A stretch of 64,000 nucleotides of DNA. Source: Anaeramoeba flamelloides (Eukaryota; Metamonada; Anaeramoebidae). The stretch is taken from assembly GCA_027625915.1 (NCBI GenBank), contig JANTQA010000029.1, forward strand, positions 9,920,001 to 9,984,000, in the 5' to 3' direction. A program made the position numbers and the translations under genes. Under the pieces are notes generated by a model that saw only the letters and a program-made list of their open reading frames with translations, did not search any database and was not told the origin of the DNA. How positions within the stretch are numbered: the stretch's first letter is position 1; each line of letters begins with the position of its first letter. Of this stretch, positions 1 to 11,600 are shown in pieces.

Positions 1-1077
1 AATTATTTTATTTTTTGCAAAATTTACAACTTTTGATTTATCTTTGTTCATAAATTAAGAAGTTATGTGAAGATAGTTTGTAAATTATCTGAGTTTTAAA
101 ATCTAACTAGATCCATTTCCTTTTTAAATAATTGTTGTCATTAGGTCTTCCAAAATTTCAAAGAATAGAGTAAAAACAAAGACTTAACTCTAGTTTTTCA
201 AATTCTGGAAAACTACTGTTGCTTTTTTTTAGTTTCTGAAATTAAAAAAAAAAAAAAAACAATTCACTCTACTGCTCTTGAAAGACACTACATTTATATA
301 TTTGAGTATTTTTTTCTCGATTTCAGTTATATTAGATGAGTAAAGCAGTTTTAAAACTATAAGTTATTCTCAATCAGAGTAAATACCTCCAGGTTGAATG
401 AAATTAAAATTTGCTCATCCATTTTTTTTGGTATTTTTTAACAAAACAAAATAAATAAATAGCTTTTTTTTTTTTTCGCAATTAGAGACTTTTAAAAAAG
501 TTTTTTATACGAAAAATATAAAATAAAATCGTCTCATGAATTGAAGTTCTCTAATTTTTATTAAATTGTTAATAAAATTTATTATCAATGATGAAAGTAG
601 TAGTTTTATTTAACTTTTTTTTTTTTATCAATTATATTTTTTCATTCCAGTTCGGAAACTTTAAAAATCGATAAACAAAGTCATTTTTCAACTTTAAAAA
701 ATTCTTTATCATTTTTAAAATTATTTCATTTTGTCCAATCAAATATCAATTGAAAAATATTTTGATTATCTTTTTTTTCTTGAGATTTTTTAAAGATCAA
801 AAATAAGAAAAGAAAATTTTGGAAAATATTTTATTTTTTAAAGAAAATCTCGCTTTTAGTAATTTTCTTCATTGTTTGTATCGATAAATAAAATTTTTAA
901 ATTGTCTCTTATTTTAAAATTAAAGATGTAATAAATCAAATAGTGAATCCAGGAAGATCCATAAAATTATGATCATTAATATTGTTTCCATATTTAATAA
1001 ATTTCTTGAAATTTAACAGATTACCAAATATTCTTTTTTTCAATTATCCAGAGTATAAACAGCGAATTGATAATATA

Positions 1078-1127
1078 CGTATATAATATATATATATATA
1101 TATATAAATGTGTGTGTGTGTGTGTTA
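1078..1127. repeat. TA / TG microsatellite
   Basis: A run of TA dinucleotides passes directly into a run of TG dinucleotides. It is simple-sequence DNA with no sign of function. Confidence 0.85.
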
Positions 1128-1225
1128 AAATAAAAATATTGTAAAAAATAGCTTTTTTACAATTTTCAAGAGAAATATAGAGTTCCTTACATTATCCAAA
1201 TTTTGGTATTAGTAAATATAATATA
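1100..1225 (+). repeat. Dispersed repeat family L, copy 1
   Basis: The core 'GTAAAAAATAG' followed by 'ACAATTTTCAAGAGAAAT' and a downstream 'CCAAATTTTGGTATTAGT' is matched at 7215-7310 in the same orientation and at 7735-7830 in reverse. I read it as an old dispersed repeat; its ends are uncertain. Confidence 0.5.
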
Positions 1226-2099
1226 TTATTATCTAAAAAGACTAAAATATTTTCAAACAAAAAATGATTTGGTAAATAACTAATCTTTTAATTTTTTTAA
1301 AAAGAACACAATTTTCAAAAAAAGTATTTTTATTCAACAAACAAATTTATATGAAAAACCCTTTGTACTTAAAAATAAAAAAGTAACTTTTCTTTTAATT
1401 TTACTGAAATTTTGATATATGTTGTCAACTCTTTATTGGTCTCGATAATTGTCATATATTCTATATTTTACAAAATTTGATATTTACATTTGTGTAACCG
1501 GAATTTTTGTCAATATCAAATTTGGATATTTATAATATTTTTTAAAATGTTGAATAAGAGGTAAAAGAAATTAAATTTAAAATAAGAAACTAATATATCA
1601 GTCAAATTAATATATAAGAATTATTTCTGCTCAATGAAATATATATTTTTAGATTCAAATACAACTTTTAACATTGAAAAATAAAATTTACTCTGAGAAA
1701 GTAAACAATTTTTTTTTTTTTTATCAATAATAAATGTTTATCTATGAGATCGCTAGATTATTTTAAAAGACTAATTCATTAAAGTATAAAAAATTGTTCA
1801 AAAAATGAGCTTTTTTATCAGTATTCAACTTTTTAAAAAACTATATCAATATCAATATTTGATCTATACAGAAATTTCATCGTAGGCTTATAAATGTTGG
1901 AGGGATAAAAGATCCCAAACAATTATAAACTTTTAGTAATAACTCAATTATCTCTCCAAATAATTTCACAACAACTACAATTATATCTGAAACTTTATAG
2001 AAATCCAATTTCATTCTTAGGTGTATTTATATATAATTATTTACTTAAAATTTCTCAAATGAACAGTTTATGTTATTTTAAAAAAATATTTTTAACCCC

Positions 2100-3335
2100 A
2101 TTCCAAAAATTTTTACACACTCAAAATCAAAAATAGGTAAAATAAAACTCAATTTATTATATTTTTACAAACCTAATACAAATCAATATTTAAGTAACAC
2201 AGTATTAATATTTTAATAAGTAATGATTTTAATCCAAATAAAAGAAAAAAATATAAAACTCAAAAATCAAAATGGTGTTTTAAAAATAATGAAATAAACC
2301 GAACAAAAAATGTGTATTGGTAAATTAGTTGAAATTTCACCAACAATTGTTGATCAAACAAATGAGAAGATATCATCTACCAAATGTGTGTGGATTTTTC
2401 GATTTAACAAACTCAACACTAACCTACTATCAACCATTGAAAAAAAATTCACCAGATCTAACCAAACAGATTATGAAACTACTAAAAAGGAAATGAAAAC
2501 AAAACAAAAAAGACAAAAAATGAAATAAACTATTTTTCAGTCAAAGGGGCCCAGTTATAATGGGCGAAGCACATTCGTTTAAAGGGTTTACATGGAAATT
2601 TGTTGAAAAAATAAATATTTTGGAAATTTTCAAAATTGAAATAATTTTTATACAATTTCATATTTTTTTTTCGATTTTTTTTTAAAATGTAATTCAGTTG
2701 CAAAAATTTTTTTTCTTGTAAGATCAATTGTCACTTGTTAAAAATGTGTTATTCTAAGGTTATAAAAACCATGTGAATAATTGTTGAGAAATCATATTGA
2801 TTTCTATTGCAATTCTATTCGATCTTTGATCTTGATATTTGATTAAATAAATGTGAAAATCTTTCACTTCATTTTCATTTCCTTTTTCAAGTCGAGACCA
2901 CAAATCCCAACAAACTTTGTTTGGGGACTTGATTTCTAAAAGAAAAGTATCGAAAATGAATTGAAAATTGTTTCTTATTTATTATTCAAATACCAGTAGA
3001 AGTTCAAAACGAACATTCTTGTTTTTCTCAAGATGGCCCTAAGAATTTGAGTTTTTCAATTTTTAAGAAAATTTATTGATTAATTAGTTTTCATACAGAC
3101 ATATATCAACACTTCTTTAATTTGTATTATTTTGTTTATTTCTTATTTATGTTTTCTTCAAATGGTCAATTATATAAAATAATTGATATTTGAAAAAAAT
3201 GTTTTTTTTTGGATACCTTTTTGACTGAAACAGAGTTTAGTTTGTAAAATCTTTATTCTTTCCAAATTGAATGTAAAATGTAGTATAGTTATTCTTTCAA
3301 CTGTTAAAACCGTGTTCAAATTTTTGGAATATGTC
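2100..3335 (+). repeat. Dispersed repeat family A, copy 1 (split by a transposon)
   Basis: The parts 2100-2527 and 3240-3335 together match 41765-42295 in the same orientation and 40060-40570 in reverse. Shared landmarks include 'CAAAAATAGGTAAAATAAAA', 'CCAACAATTGTTGATCAAAC' and 'CAACACTAACCT'. A 714-bp TIR transposon sits inside this copy. The 72-codon open frame at 2310-2528 is part of the repeat and is not conserved in the other copies, so I do not call a gene. More diverged relatives (family B) lie at 19190-19690 and 40640-41115. Confidence 0.75.
2526..3239 (+). mobile_element. Non-autonomous TIR DNA transposon (family C), complete, TA target
   Basis: The element has imperfect terminal inverted repeats: the left end reads AACTATTTTTCAGTCAAA and the right end, reverse-complemented, AACTCTGTTTCAGTCAAA. 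It is flanked on both sides by TA. The related repeat copy at 41765-42295 shows the uninterrupted site as TGAAATAGTTTGT near 42184-42195, so the insertion and TA duplication can be read directly. The 0.7-kb interior has no coding frame, so it would need a transposase supplied elsewhere. TA duplication is typical of Tc1/mariner-like elements, but the terminal bases are not the usual CAGT, so the superfamily is only suggested. A second complete copy is at 57245-57948. Confidence 0.85.
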
Positions 3336-3399
3336 TATATAATGAGAAAGAATTAGTGTTTTGTTTTTCAATAAAATTTTTAAGTAAGTAAGTATCTTT

Positions 3400-5200
3400 T
3401 ACAAATATTGAGTGCCACATTTTATTTGACGATGAATTTTGTTAATCATTACTTTTACCAAACACATGAATTTTTTAAGATTTATGTGCGAGTTGAGAAA
3501 TATCCTTTGAAGCTATTTCCAAAAAAGTGGGTAAAATTAATTTTAGAATATCTCTATTAAACCCAATCTTCAAAAATGGTGTTTCAATATCGTAAATCAT
3601 TAACCAACATTTATTGATTCTTGATAATATTTCAATTTATTTATTATTATTATTGTCTTACATCAATAAAAGATATTAGATTTTATGTTCTCTATTTTAT
3701 CTGATATTTTTCAGGAGTGAAAATTGGTGTTTATTATTTTCTTTTTAATGGAAAAATTTGTTTTCTGAACTTATTTAATCACAACAAATTTTCAAATAGA
3801 ATTGAAAACATATAAATGCATTTGGTTGTTTAAAAAATCATTTGTATCAATTCTAAATTTCATATTTTTATTCAAATTTGTCGTACATTGTTTTCACCAA
3901 AAAAAGTGCTATTTTGTTTTTTCTCATTTTTGGAAATATTTCAAAAAATATATTTTGAAATAAATACCTCTAGTCATTGATCTAATTGATACTAATATTA
4001 AACTCAATTTAGTATTGTCAATTATTGAAGGCATTTTCTAAATTTGTAGATTATTTATTAAAATGCAAAAGATAATACTACACTTTTTTGTTAGTACTTT
4101 ATAATTTATTTATTGACCAATGAAAAACTGGTAATCAAAAAAATGAAAAGATTAATCAATAAAAAATCCCAAAAAAAAATCATTTATTTCTTGATCTTGT
4201 CTTAAAAATTTGATACAATTACTTCTTTTTCACTTGATTTTATTTTCAATTCTAACTGAAAATACTTTTGTTTGTAAAATTTTTGAGAAACAATTTACTT
4301 TATATTTCTAAAGAATTTCCAAAATGAATTAAAAAATCTCTTTTTCATTTAATTTATCTAATTCTATCTTCTGTTCAAGAAAATATAATATTTTTCAAAT
4401 TTTTCTTCAGAAATTTATATTTATTGGACATGTTTGTTTGTTATTATAATTATTTATTTTCCATTATACTAAAAATAATTCTGAACCCATGATTGAAATT
4501 TTTTCTAAAATTTTCAATTTCTTCCGGTTGAATCTTTTGTAACTGTTTTTTTTTTTTTTTTTTTGATTCCGAGAATTCAATCCCTTTTAATTTTATTTTT
4601 TGAAATAGTATCCTTGATTTTAACTTGGTTTGATAAAAATATTTATATATAAAATTTTGAAAACAAATTTGTCACAAAATATTTTTGTAAAATAATGGAA
4701 AATATTAATGGTGCTAGAAATTCAAGGTAATAAATTGTTGGAGTTGATCCAAATTAAGTCTATAAAAAAGAAGACATCTTTGAAAATAGATTTTGATAGA
4801 TTTTTTTTTTTTTCATTCTTGTTTTAATCAAATTTATTTTGAAAGGTGGCGTTTTCTTGTTTAATTTTGAAAAGAAAAAAATATTTGTTTCAAATTCATA
4901 CCTTCATGGGTTTATTTTTTTTACTGTTTGATTAATTTCAATCCTTCATATCAATACATTTCTCGATTCAAAACTAAATTTAATAAAACTTAAAAATTTA
5001 ATTAAAAAAAAAGTTCAAAAAATCTAAAAATGAAAGATTCAACTCTGAATAAATTTGGATTCACTTCCTTTTCACAAATAGAACAAATGAATGAGATTTT
5101 GGTTTCAAAATTTCAATATCTGGTTGTACATAAAAAAAAATTTTTTAGTTTGGTTGTTGTAATTAACATTATTCAAAATGGTAAAATTTTCATACTTCCT
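3400..5200 (-). repeat. Dispersed repeat family K, copy 1
   Basis: Read on the minus strand, this stretch follows 58060-59290 in order. Shared blocks include 'TGATTAATTTCAATC', 'AAATTTAATAAAAC' and 'AAAGAATTTCCAAAATGAAT'. Further partial copies lie at 27220-28030, 31915-32065 and 32110-32640. The family is more than 1 kb long, and reading frames are not kept between copies. I cannot name a class, and the ends are approximate. Confidence 0.6.
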
Positions 5201-5661
5201 CCTAGAAAACAGGATATTTTTTATGAAATTTATTTCGATAATATATTTTTTTTAATCTTTTATCTGATTCTTAAGTTGTGATTAATTTGTTATTCAATTA
5301 AGCCTCTGCAAAAACAATTTTTGATAAAGTTTCTTTGTATAAAGAAGAAAAAAAAAAACATTACTGAATAGTACACCTAATAACACTTATATTTGAAAAC
5401 CTTTTGTTTTTTTGAAAGAAAGGAATATTATCACAAAATATTTATTTTGAAGTTTTTTTTTTTTTTCATTTTAAGTTCTTTATTTTTAGATATTTTATAT
5501 ATAAAATTATTAAATAAGCTTAATTTCAAAAATAGGGGCAAATTTTTGATTGAAAAAAAATTGTAGTTTCTCATTTAGTGAATACCAAAACTTAACCCAG
5601 AAAAATCAGAACTTAAAACTAAAAAATAACTGTCTAAAACACCCTTTTCTGTTTTAATTAT

Positions 5662-5861
5662 TACAGTCAGTTTCACTTTTAAGGTACAAACTTTCAACGA
5701 AATTTAAGGCACAAAAAAATTTCAAATTAAGGCACAAAATTTGGAATTTTTTTTTTTACAATTTATTTTTACTAGAATTTGAATTTTGTGCCTTAATTTG
5801 AGATTTTTTTGTGCCTTAAATTTAGTTCAAAGTTTGTGTCTTAAAAGTGAAACTTACTGTA
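5662..5861. mobile_element. Palindromic TA-flanked MITE, copy 1
   Basis: A 200-bp near-perfect palindrome starts TA-CAGTCAGTTTCACTTTTAAG and ends with its inverted complement ACTG-TA. Inner blocks 'GGCACAAAAAAAT' and 'AATTAAGGCACAAAATTT' are mirrored around an AT-rich centre. TA at both ends plus CAGT termini is the signature of Tc1/mariner-type non-autonomous elements. There is no coding capacity. Four more copies are in the window (6589, 7950, 27412 and 28037). Confidence 0.88.
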
Positions 5862-5935
5862 TTTCTAATAAAAGAATAGAGAAAAGAAACCCATAAAGAA
5901 AAAAATAAATCTGACCCTATTTTTGAAATGATTTT

Positions 5936-6365
5936 TCATCTTAAAATTATCCATTTAAGATTCACCATTGCTTCCAAGAACCTTTTGAAACAACTTTCCA
6001 TCAGAGTTATCAGATTTTTACTATTTACGCATTTGGTATCAACCCAAACTTTCCTTGATACCTTTTTCAAGATAAAAAGAATCTCAACAAAAGAAAGAAA
6101 AAAAAAAGAAAAAAAAAAGAAAGTGAAAACAAAACCAATTTTTTGAATGTACAACAAAGAACTCAAAGATAAAATGAATACGATCACATTCATCACATTG
6201 TCTCCAAATGAAAGAGAAAAGAAGATCTTTATTTGATCTTGCTATTTCTTCACTTTTCAAGGAACCATTGTAACTCATTAAAGCAAATTTGGTTGATACT
6301 TGTTTTCGAAGCAAACACTTCTTGGGTGTTTTACTTTCTTTGAATTTTACAATCCCTTTCTCCAA
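5936..6365 (-). CDS. Possible small hypothetical gene, two putative exons
   Basis: On the minus strand a mixed-composition frame runs from about 6365 to 6158. After a T-rich stretch with an AG acceptor near 6081, it is followed by a second frame that ends in TGA at 5936. Joining a GTACAT donor near 6157 to that acceptor keeps frame and would give about 119 codons. The residues are less repetitive than in neighbouring spurious frames (for example CDECDR, and KVWVDTKCVNSKNL in the second part). There is no in-frame ATG at the left end, so a 5' exon may be missing or it may be a remnant. I recognise no family. Being flanked by MITEs on both sides (5662-5861 and 6589-6788) also fits a degenerate locus. 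Confidence 0.22.
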
Positions 6366-6588
6366 TGCTAATTAATCTCATCTCTTGAATATTAACGGTT
6401 TTCAAAAATGTTCTTGTTCATTCAACATAAAAATAAAAATATGGAATCATTTTGAAAGAAAAATTGCAAAAAAATGAATTCAACTTTGGGAAATTTTCAT
6501 TAAAAGAAGATTGTTTCTTGATATTAAATATTCAATAATGACTTTTAAAAGATATTGGGTTCAGAATATTTGGTTAACACAACACACA

Positions 6589-6788
6589 TACAGTCAGTTT
6601 CACTTTTAAGGCACAAACTTTCAACGAAATTTAAGGCACAAAAAAATCTCAAATTAAGGCACAAAATTTGTAATATTTTTTTTTACAATTTATTTTTACT
6701 TGAATTTGAATTTTGTGCTTTAATTTGAGATTTTTTTGTGCCTTAAATTTCGTTGATAGTTTGTACCTTAAAAGTGAAACTGACTGTA
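6589..6788. mobile_element. Palindromic TA-flanked MITE, copy 2
   Basis: Same family as 5662-5861, with TA-CAGTCAGTTTCAC at the left, GTGAAACTGACTG-TA at the right, and a 200-bp palindrome. It is the best-preserved copy: both termini match the family consensus and the arms differ at few positions, suggesting a comparatively recent insertion. Confidence 0.9.
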
Positions 6789-7949
6789 CCAATAATTTAG
6801 AAAATATTAATGATGGCCCTATTTTTGAAATTTAGCTTATTTAATTTAAAAAAACATCCAAACAAAAGTCAATTAGGGACTTATTTCATTTCCTGATACT
6901 TTACAATTTCTTTGTTTTATTTTGAGTTGAGTTTATCCAAACCATTTGATCATACAATGCAATAATATTGAATATAACAATTTTTTAACCCTAATAAAAT
7001 TAATTTTCTATCAGCTATATAAGATTTTTATAACAAAATTTTAATTTTTTAGAATTATTTTTTGAATATTTTTTGAAAAAATATTCTTATTATCAGCATA
7101 TAACTTTTTACAATTTTTATACCACATTTAATAATCAACATTCATACTTTAAAAGTTGTTATTAAAAAAAATTATAACATTTTAACCATTTAATCAACTT
7201 TTGCCACACACGTGTAAATATTTTATGTTGTAAAAAATCGAGTTTTGACAATTTTTGAGATAAATGTTAAGTTCTATATATTTATCTAAATTTCGATAAT
7301 AGTCAACAAAACGTAAGTTTTGATTTAAAGGCTTGAATGTATTTTCAATAGAAAATCTTTAACAGAATACATTTATTTGGTTTTAAAGATGATTTTTTTA
7401 AAAAAAATTGAAATATTTTTCTTCACCAAAGGACTTTTTGATAAAAATTATTATTGGGCTATTAAAATAATCGGATATTATATTTATCCCTAATAAAAAA
7501 AGTTTTTTATAACATGTTATAAACGTGTTGTAAAGGTATTAAAAACGTTTAAAATGTTATAAATTATTATAATAAAAACTTCTATAACATAAATGTTTGT
7601 TATAAAATGTGTTATTACAATTGTAACATGTTATAAGAATATTTTTTTTTAAAAATATTGAAAAAATCAACATTTAAAAGGAAATTTTATTATAAAAAGG
7701 TTATAGAGGTGTTTTAAATTTTTTTTTTTTTTTATTAATGTATTATTACCAATTTTTAGATAAATGCATCGAACTTTTTATCTCGAAAATTGTAAAAACT
7801 CTATTTTTTACTACTTTACTTATTTGAACAGAATATTAAGTTTATAGCATGTATTTAAAAAAATATTTATTCGGGTAATTATGCTAATATAAACATGTGA
7901 ATACTTTTTAAATAACCACGATCACAAAATAAAACCCAATTTGTCTTTT
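6789..7949. other. AT-rich spacer with a foldback repeat
   Basis: No gene is seen. The stretch holds inverted copies of family L at 7215-7310 and 7735-7830. Between them is a cluster of short palindromic words built on 'ACATGTTATAA' and 'TTATAACAT' near 7500-7640. Together these make a foldback structure of about 0.6 kb. Confidence 0.5.
7215..7830. repeat. Foldback repeat with inverted family L arms
   Basis: The left arm (7215-7310, 'GTTGTAAAAAATCGAG', 'ACAATTTTTGAGATAAAT') is matched in reverse by the right arm (7735-7830, 'ATTTTTAGATAAATGCATCG', 'TCTCGAAAATTGT'). The interior is rich in TATAAC/GTTATA words. It could be a decayed foldback transposon; no target duplication is visible. Confidence 0.5.
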
Positions 7950-8150
7950 TATAGTCAGTTCTACTTTGAATACACAAACTTTCAAGGAAATTTAAGGTAT
8001 CAAAAAATCTCAAATTAAACCATATTATTAGCAATTTTTTTTTATAAAAAATTTTTCCACGAGAATTTAAATTTTTATACCTTAATTTGAGATTTTTTTC
8101 TACCTTAAATTTCGTTGAAAGTTTGTGTCTAAATAGTGGAACTAACTTTT
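7950..8150. mobile_element. Palindromic TA-flanked MITE, copy 3 (diverged)
   Basis: This is a diverged member of the family at 5662. The left end reads TA-TAGTCAGTTCTACTTT and the right end AGTGGAACTAACTTTT, so the right terminal TA is lost. Arm mismatches are more numerous than in copies 1 and 2, marking it as the oldest of this local trio. Confidence 0.75.
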
Positions 8151-8637
8151 TCTAAAAATTTGAAATTTACCTTGAAAATATTTCTAAATCATAACCTTCA
8201 TATTTCACCTCCTTCCCACTTCATTGTCAAAATATAATCTAATTTTATAAAAAATGAAAAAAATATGTTTATTATTTTTAATTTGGAAACAATCACAGTC
8301 TAATACTAATAAGAATCATTTTAAAAAAAAAATTCAATTTAAAGGTAACAATTACATTATTTGAAAAAAAAGGGAAAATGGAAACAAAACAGAAAAAGAA
8401 AAAAATGATTTGATATAATTCAAAAAAAAAATAAAAATTATTTCAAAAAGCTTTGTATTGTTATTCTTTTAAATTGGTTTAACAAGGTTAAAAAAAAATG
8501 AATTTCTTTTTAGTTATTATATTATTGTATCTGTTATTAAAAACCATTTTTTGAGGAATGTGATAAATATAAATCATTGTTCTCCCCACAAAAATATTCC
8601 TTGTAATTCCAATATCATTTTAATTATCATGATCTTT

Positions 8638-11600
8638 TTAATCATCAATAACAATACCCAATTCATTATCATTATCACTGTCATTAGCATTCTCAAATTG
8701 GTTTCCAATCTTTCTATCATTATCTTTTTCATTCATTAATCTCTTATTTCTATTAATGATTTGTTTACGCATTTTATTAGCATAAAACCCAACAAGTAAA
8801 AACAAAACACCCCCAAGAATTAATGTTAGAGCGACGAAAACTGTTTCTTTAAATGATAATAATATTATTTCAAAATATTTTGTAATAATAGTAAAACAGA
8901 GAAAGAATACCCCAAGGTTGACAATATAATTTTTTAAATAAATATAACCTAAGAAAATAACAAATGTGGAAAACAATATTGTGAATAAAATTAATATTAT
9001 CCAAACAAAAATTAAGAACTCTGTGTTTTGAGATCGGCACGATATAAATAAAAATACGCCAGGGAATGCAATTAGGGATATTATATAAATTATTTCATTT
9101 TTAATTTTTGGGAATTTTTGAGAATAACAATACAAAATATACACAGAAAAAAGAATTATGATTCCTAATATTAATAAAATAGGGACTAATTTTGGTAATT
9201 CGAATTCAGGACTTATTGGAGCATCTATGATGAGAGCCTCATAACTTTGAAGATATAACAGTATATAAATATAATTAATTGTCACTAGAATTGAAATTGT
9301 TTGTAATCTTTTAAGATGAATTCGATAAAATACACTGGCCAAATAATGGATTATTCCAAAAAATAATAAACCTATGAATGATAAACGAATATCCATAAAT
9401 GCAAAAATATTGTATAATATTGTAAAGAAGAAAAATAATAAATAGAAGATCGTTGATTTGGCAAAATACGAAACACATATGAATATAACGGCAAAGAATA
9501 GATAAAATAATGAATTATTTTTCAAAATTCTAGATAAAAGAGCAATTGAGAGGAATAAAAGAATAATTGATGAGCTTACAAATATTACTCTTGTGAATCT
9601 CTTGTGTTTATATTTATATGACTGTAGGAGAAAAATACAAGATAAAATGAGTACAATAGAGAAACACAGAATACCTAAATTGCGTTCTTCAGGAGTATAC
9701 GTCACAATTACAAAGATTGTCCATATCAAGAATTCAACAGCAGACAATAGAAATAATAGGGGGTATTGTTTTAAGAACTGTGAATTATATTTTTTTTCCT
9801 TTTTTTCATACCTGTGGGTGTCACCATGTCTAGTATTTACTTTTACTGTTACCTTTCCTTTTTCTTTTGTTTTTTCTGTTTCTAATTCTGTTCCTGTTTC
9901 TGTTTCGGTTTCTGTTTCTGTTTCTGTTTCTAAATCGATTTTTCTTTCTCTTTCTTTTTCTTTTTCTTTTTCGGTTTCTGCTTTCTCTCTACCACCCAAG
10001 ACATACACTTTACCTTTTTCTATTATTTCTATTTCAATTTTTTTTGTGTTTTTATCTTCATTTTTATTATCAAGAGCTTGATTTCCTTTATTATGATCAA
10101 AATTTAAACAAAATATTTTAATAAAAAATGAACAAAGACTCAAAAATACCCAACAGAAAAATAATACCCAATAAATACTTTCGAAAAGATGACTCGAACC
10201 CTTCTTAAACTTAATAATCATATCTGCAATTAAAAAAATTGATAATGTTGTAAAGCAACCATTTATTAAAAATAAATATTGAGCTATTTTATAATAATTG
10301 TCTGTTTTTGTGACCTTTTGGTAATATATCGCAAGTGCTAATAATAAAAACATCACACTTAATAATATAATTACTCTTGCTGCTACAGGTACTTCATACC
10401 ATTTCAGAATCAAATTAATTGTTTGTAAAATTAACCATACAGATAATTCAACCAAACTTAATATCAAAACAATGATTGAATGATTGGTTATTGTCAGAAA
10501 AGGATTTTCTTTTTTATCAATAAATAGATAAACCAAGCAATATGAGAATAATAATGTAAATAATCCTGAAATTAATATCAAATTACAAACCATTTGTAAA
10601 GACCAGAATTCTTCTTTTTCTTCTTTAAACATATCAGAGATCAGAAAAATTGTCATTATCACAAAAGATGAAAAAATACCTAAACAAACCCTTGGGGCTA
10701 TTGTTTTGTAATTTCCATTTTTTGAAAATAAGTATCCCATAATCTGAAAAATAATTATGACCAATAATAAAATAATTACCCTTGCTGCGACAGGTACTTC
10801 ATACCATTTTCGAATCAAATTAATTGTTTGTAAAATTAACCATACAGATAATTCAACCAAACTTAACATCAAAACAACGAAAGAATGATTGGTTATTGTC
10901 AGGAAAGGATTTTCTTTTTTATCAATAAATAGATAAACCAAGCAATATGAGAGTAATAATGTAAATATTCCAGAAATTAATATCAAATTACAAACCATTT
11001 GTAAAGACCAATCTCGGTTTTTATCTTCTTCAAAGATCATATCAGAGATTAGAAAAATTGACAATAGCACAAATAATGAAGAAATAAATAAACAAACTCT
11101 TGGGATTGTCATGAAATCTCCCTTTTTTGAAACAAAGTCACCAATAATCTGAAAAATAATTATGACCAATAATAAAATAATTACCCTTGCTGCCACAGGT
11201 ACATCATTCCATTCCAGAATCAAATTAATTGTTTGTAACAAAGCCCAACAACAGAACAAAATATAAACTAAAGGAAGAGTTTTTAAATAACTAAAGAAAT
11301 TTGTTTTTGATAGTTCCTTGAAATGGTAATGGTTAAAAAAATGAATAACCACTAAAGATAAAATAACAATACCCACTATTGAAATAAAGATCAAATTAAG
11401 AACACTTTGGAAACCCCATTTAATTGCCAAGATATCTGCAATTAAAAATATTGTCACAATTAAATAACAGGCTTCAAGAAAAATGAAACCCTCTGCAATT
11501 TTAATGTGTTTATATATTTGTGATATAGAGCCTGCCAACATGAACAAAATATTATAAAGAATTATAACTATATATTTCTCAGGATTACCTAAAGTCTTCC

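Larger units (their letters stand above)
1..2099. other. AT-rich spacer, no gene seen
   Basis: No reading frame here has recognisable protein similarity or plausible coding composition. The stretch holds many poly-A and poly-T runs, a TA/TG microsatellite near 1080-1127 (alternating TA followed by about eight TG units), and one copy of the short dispersed repeat family L near 1100-1225. Nothing else is supported. Confidence 0.6.

Noticed and set aside
2310-2528. 72-codon open frame starting MCIGKLVEISPT
   Set aside because: It lies in dispersed repeat A. The other copies break the frame, and the element border at 2526 supplies the stop.
9593-10121. Plus-strand frames of 84 and 162 codons
   Set aside because: They are antisense to the Glu-Thr/Glu-Lys linker of the membrane gene and arise from its hexamer repeat.
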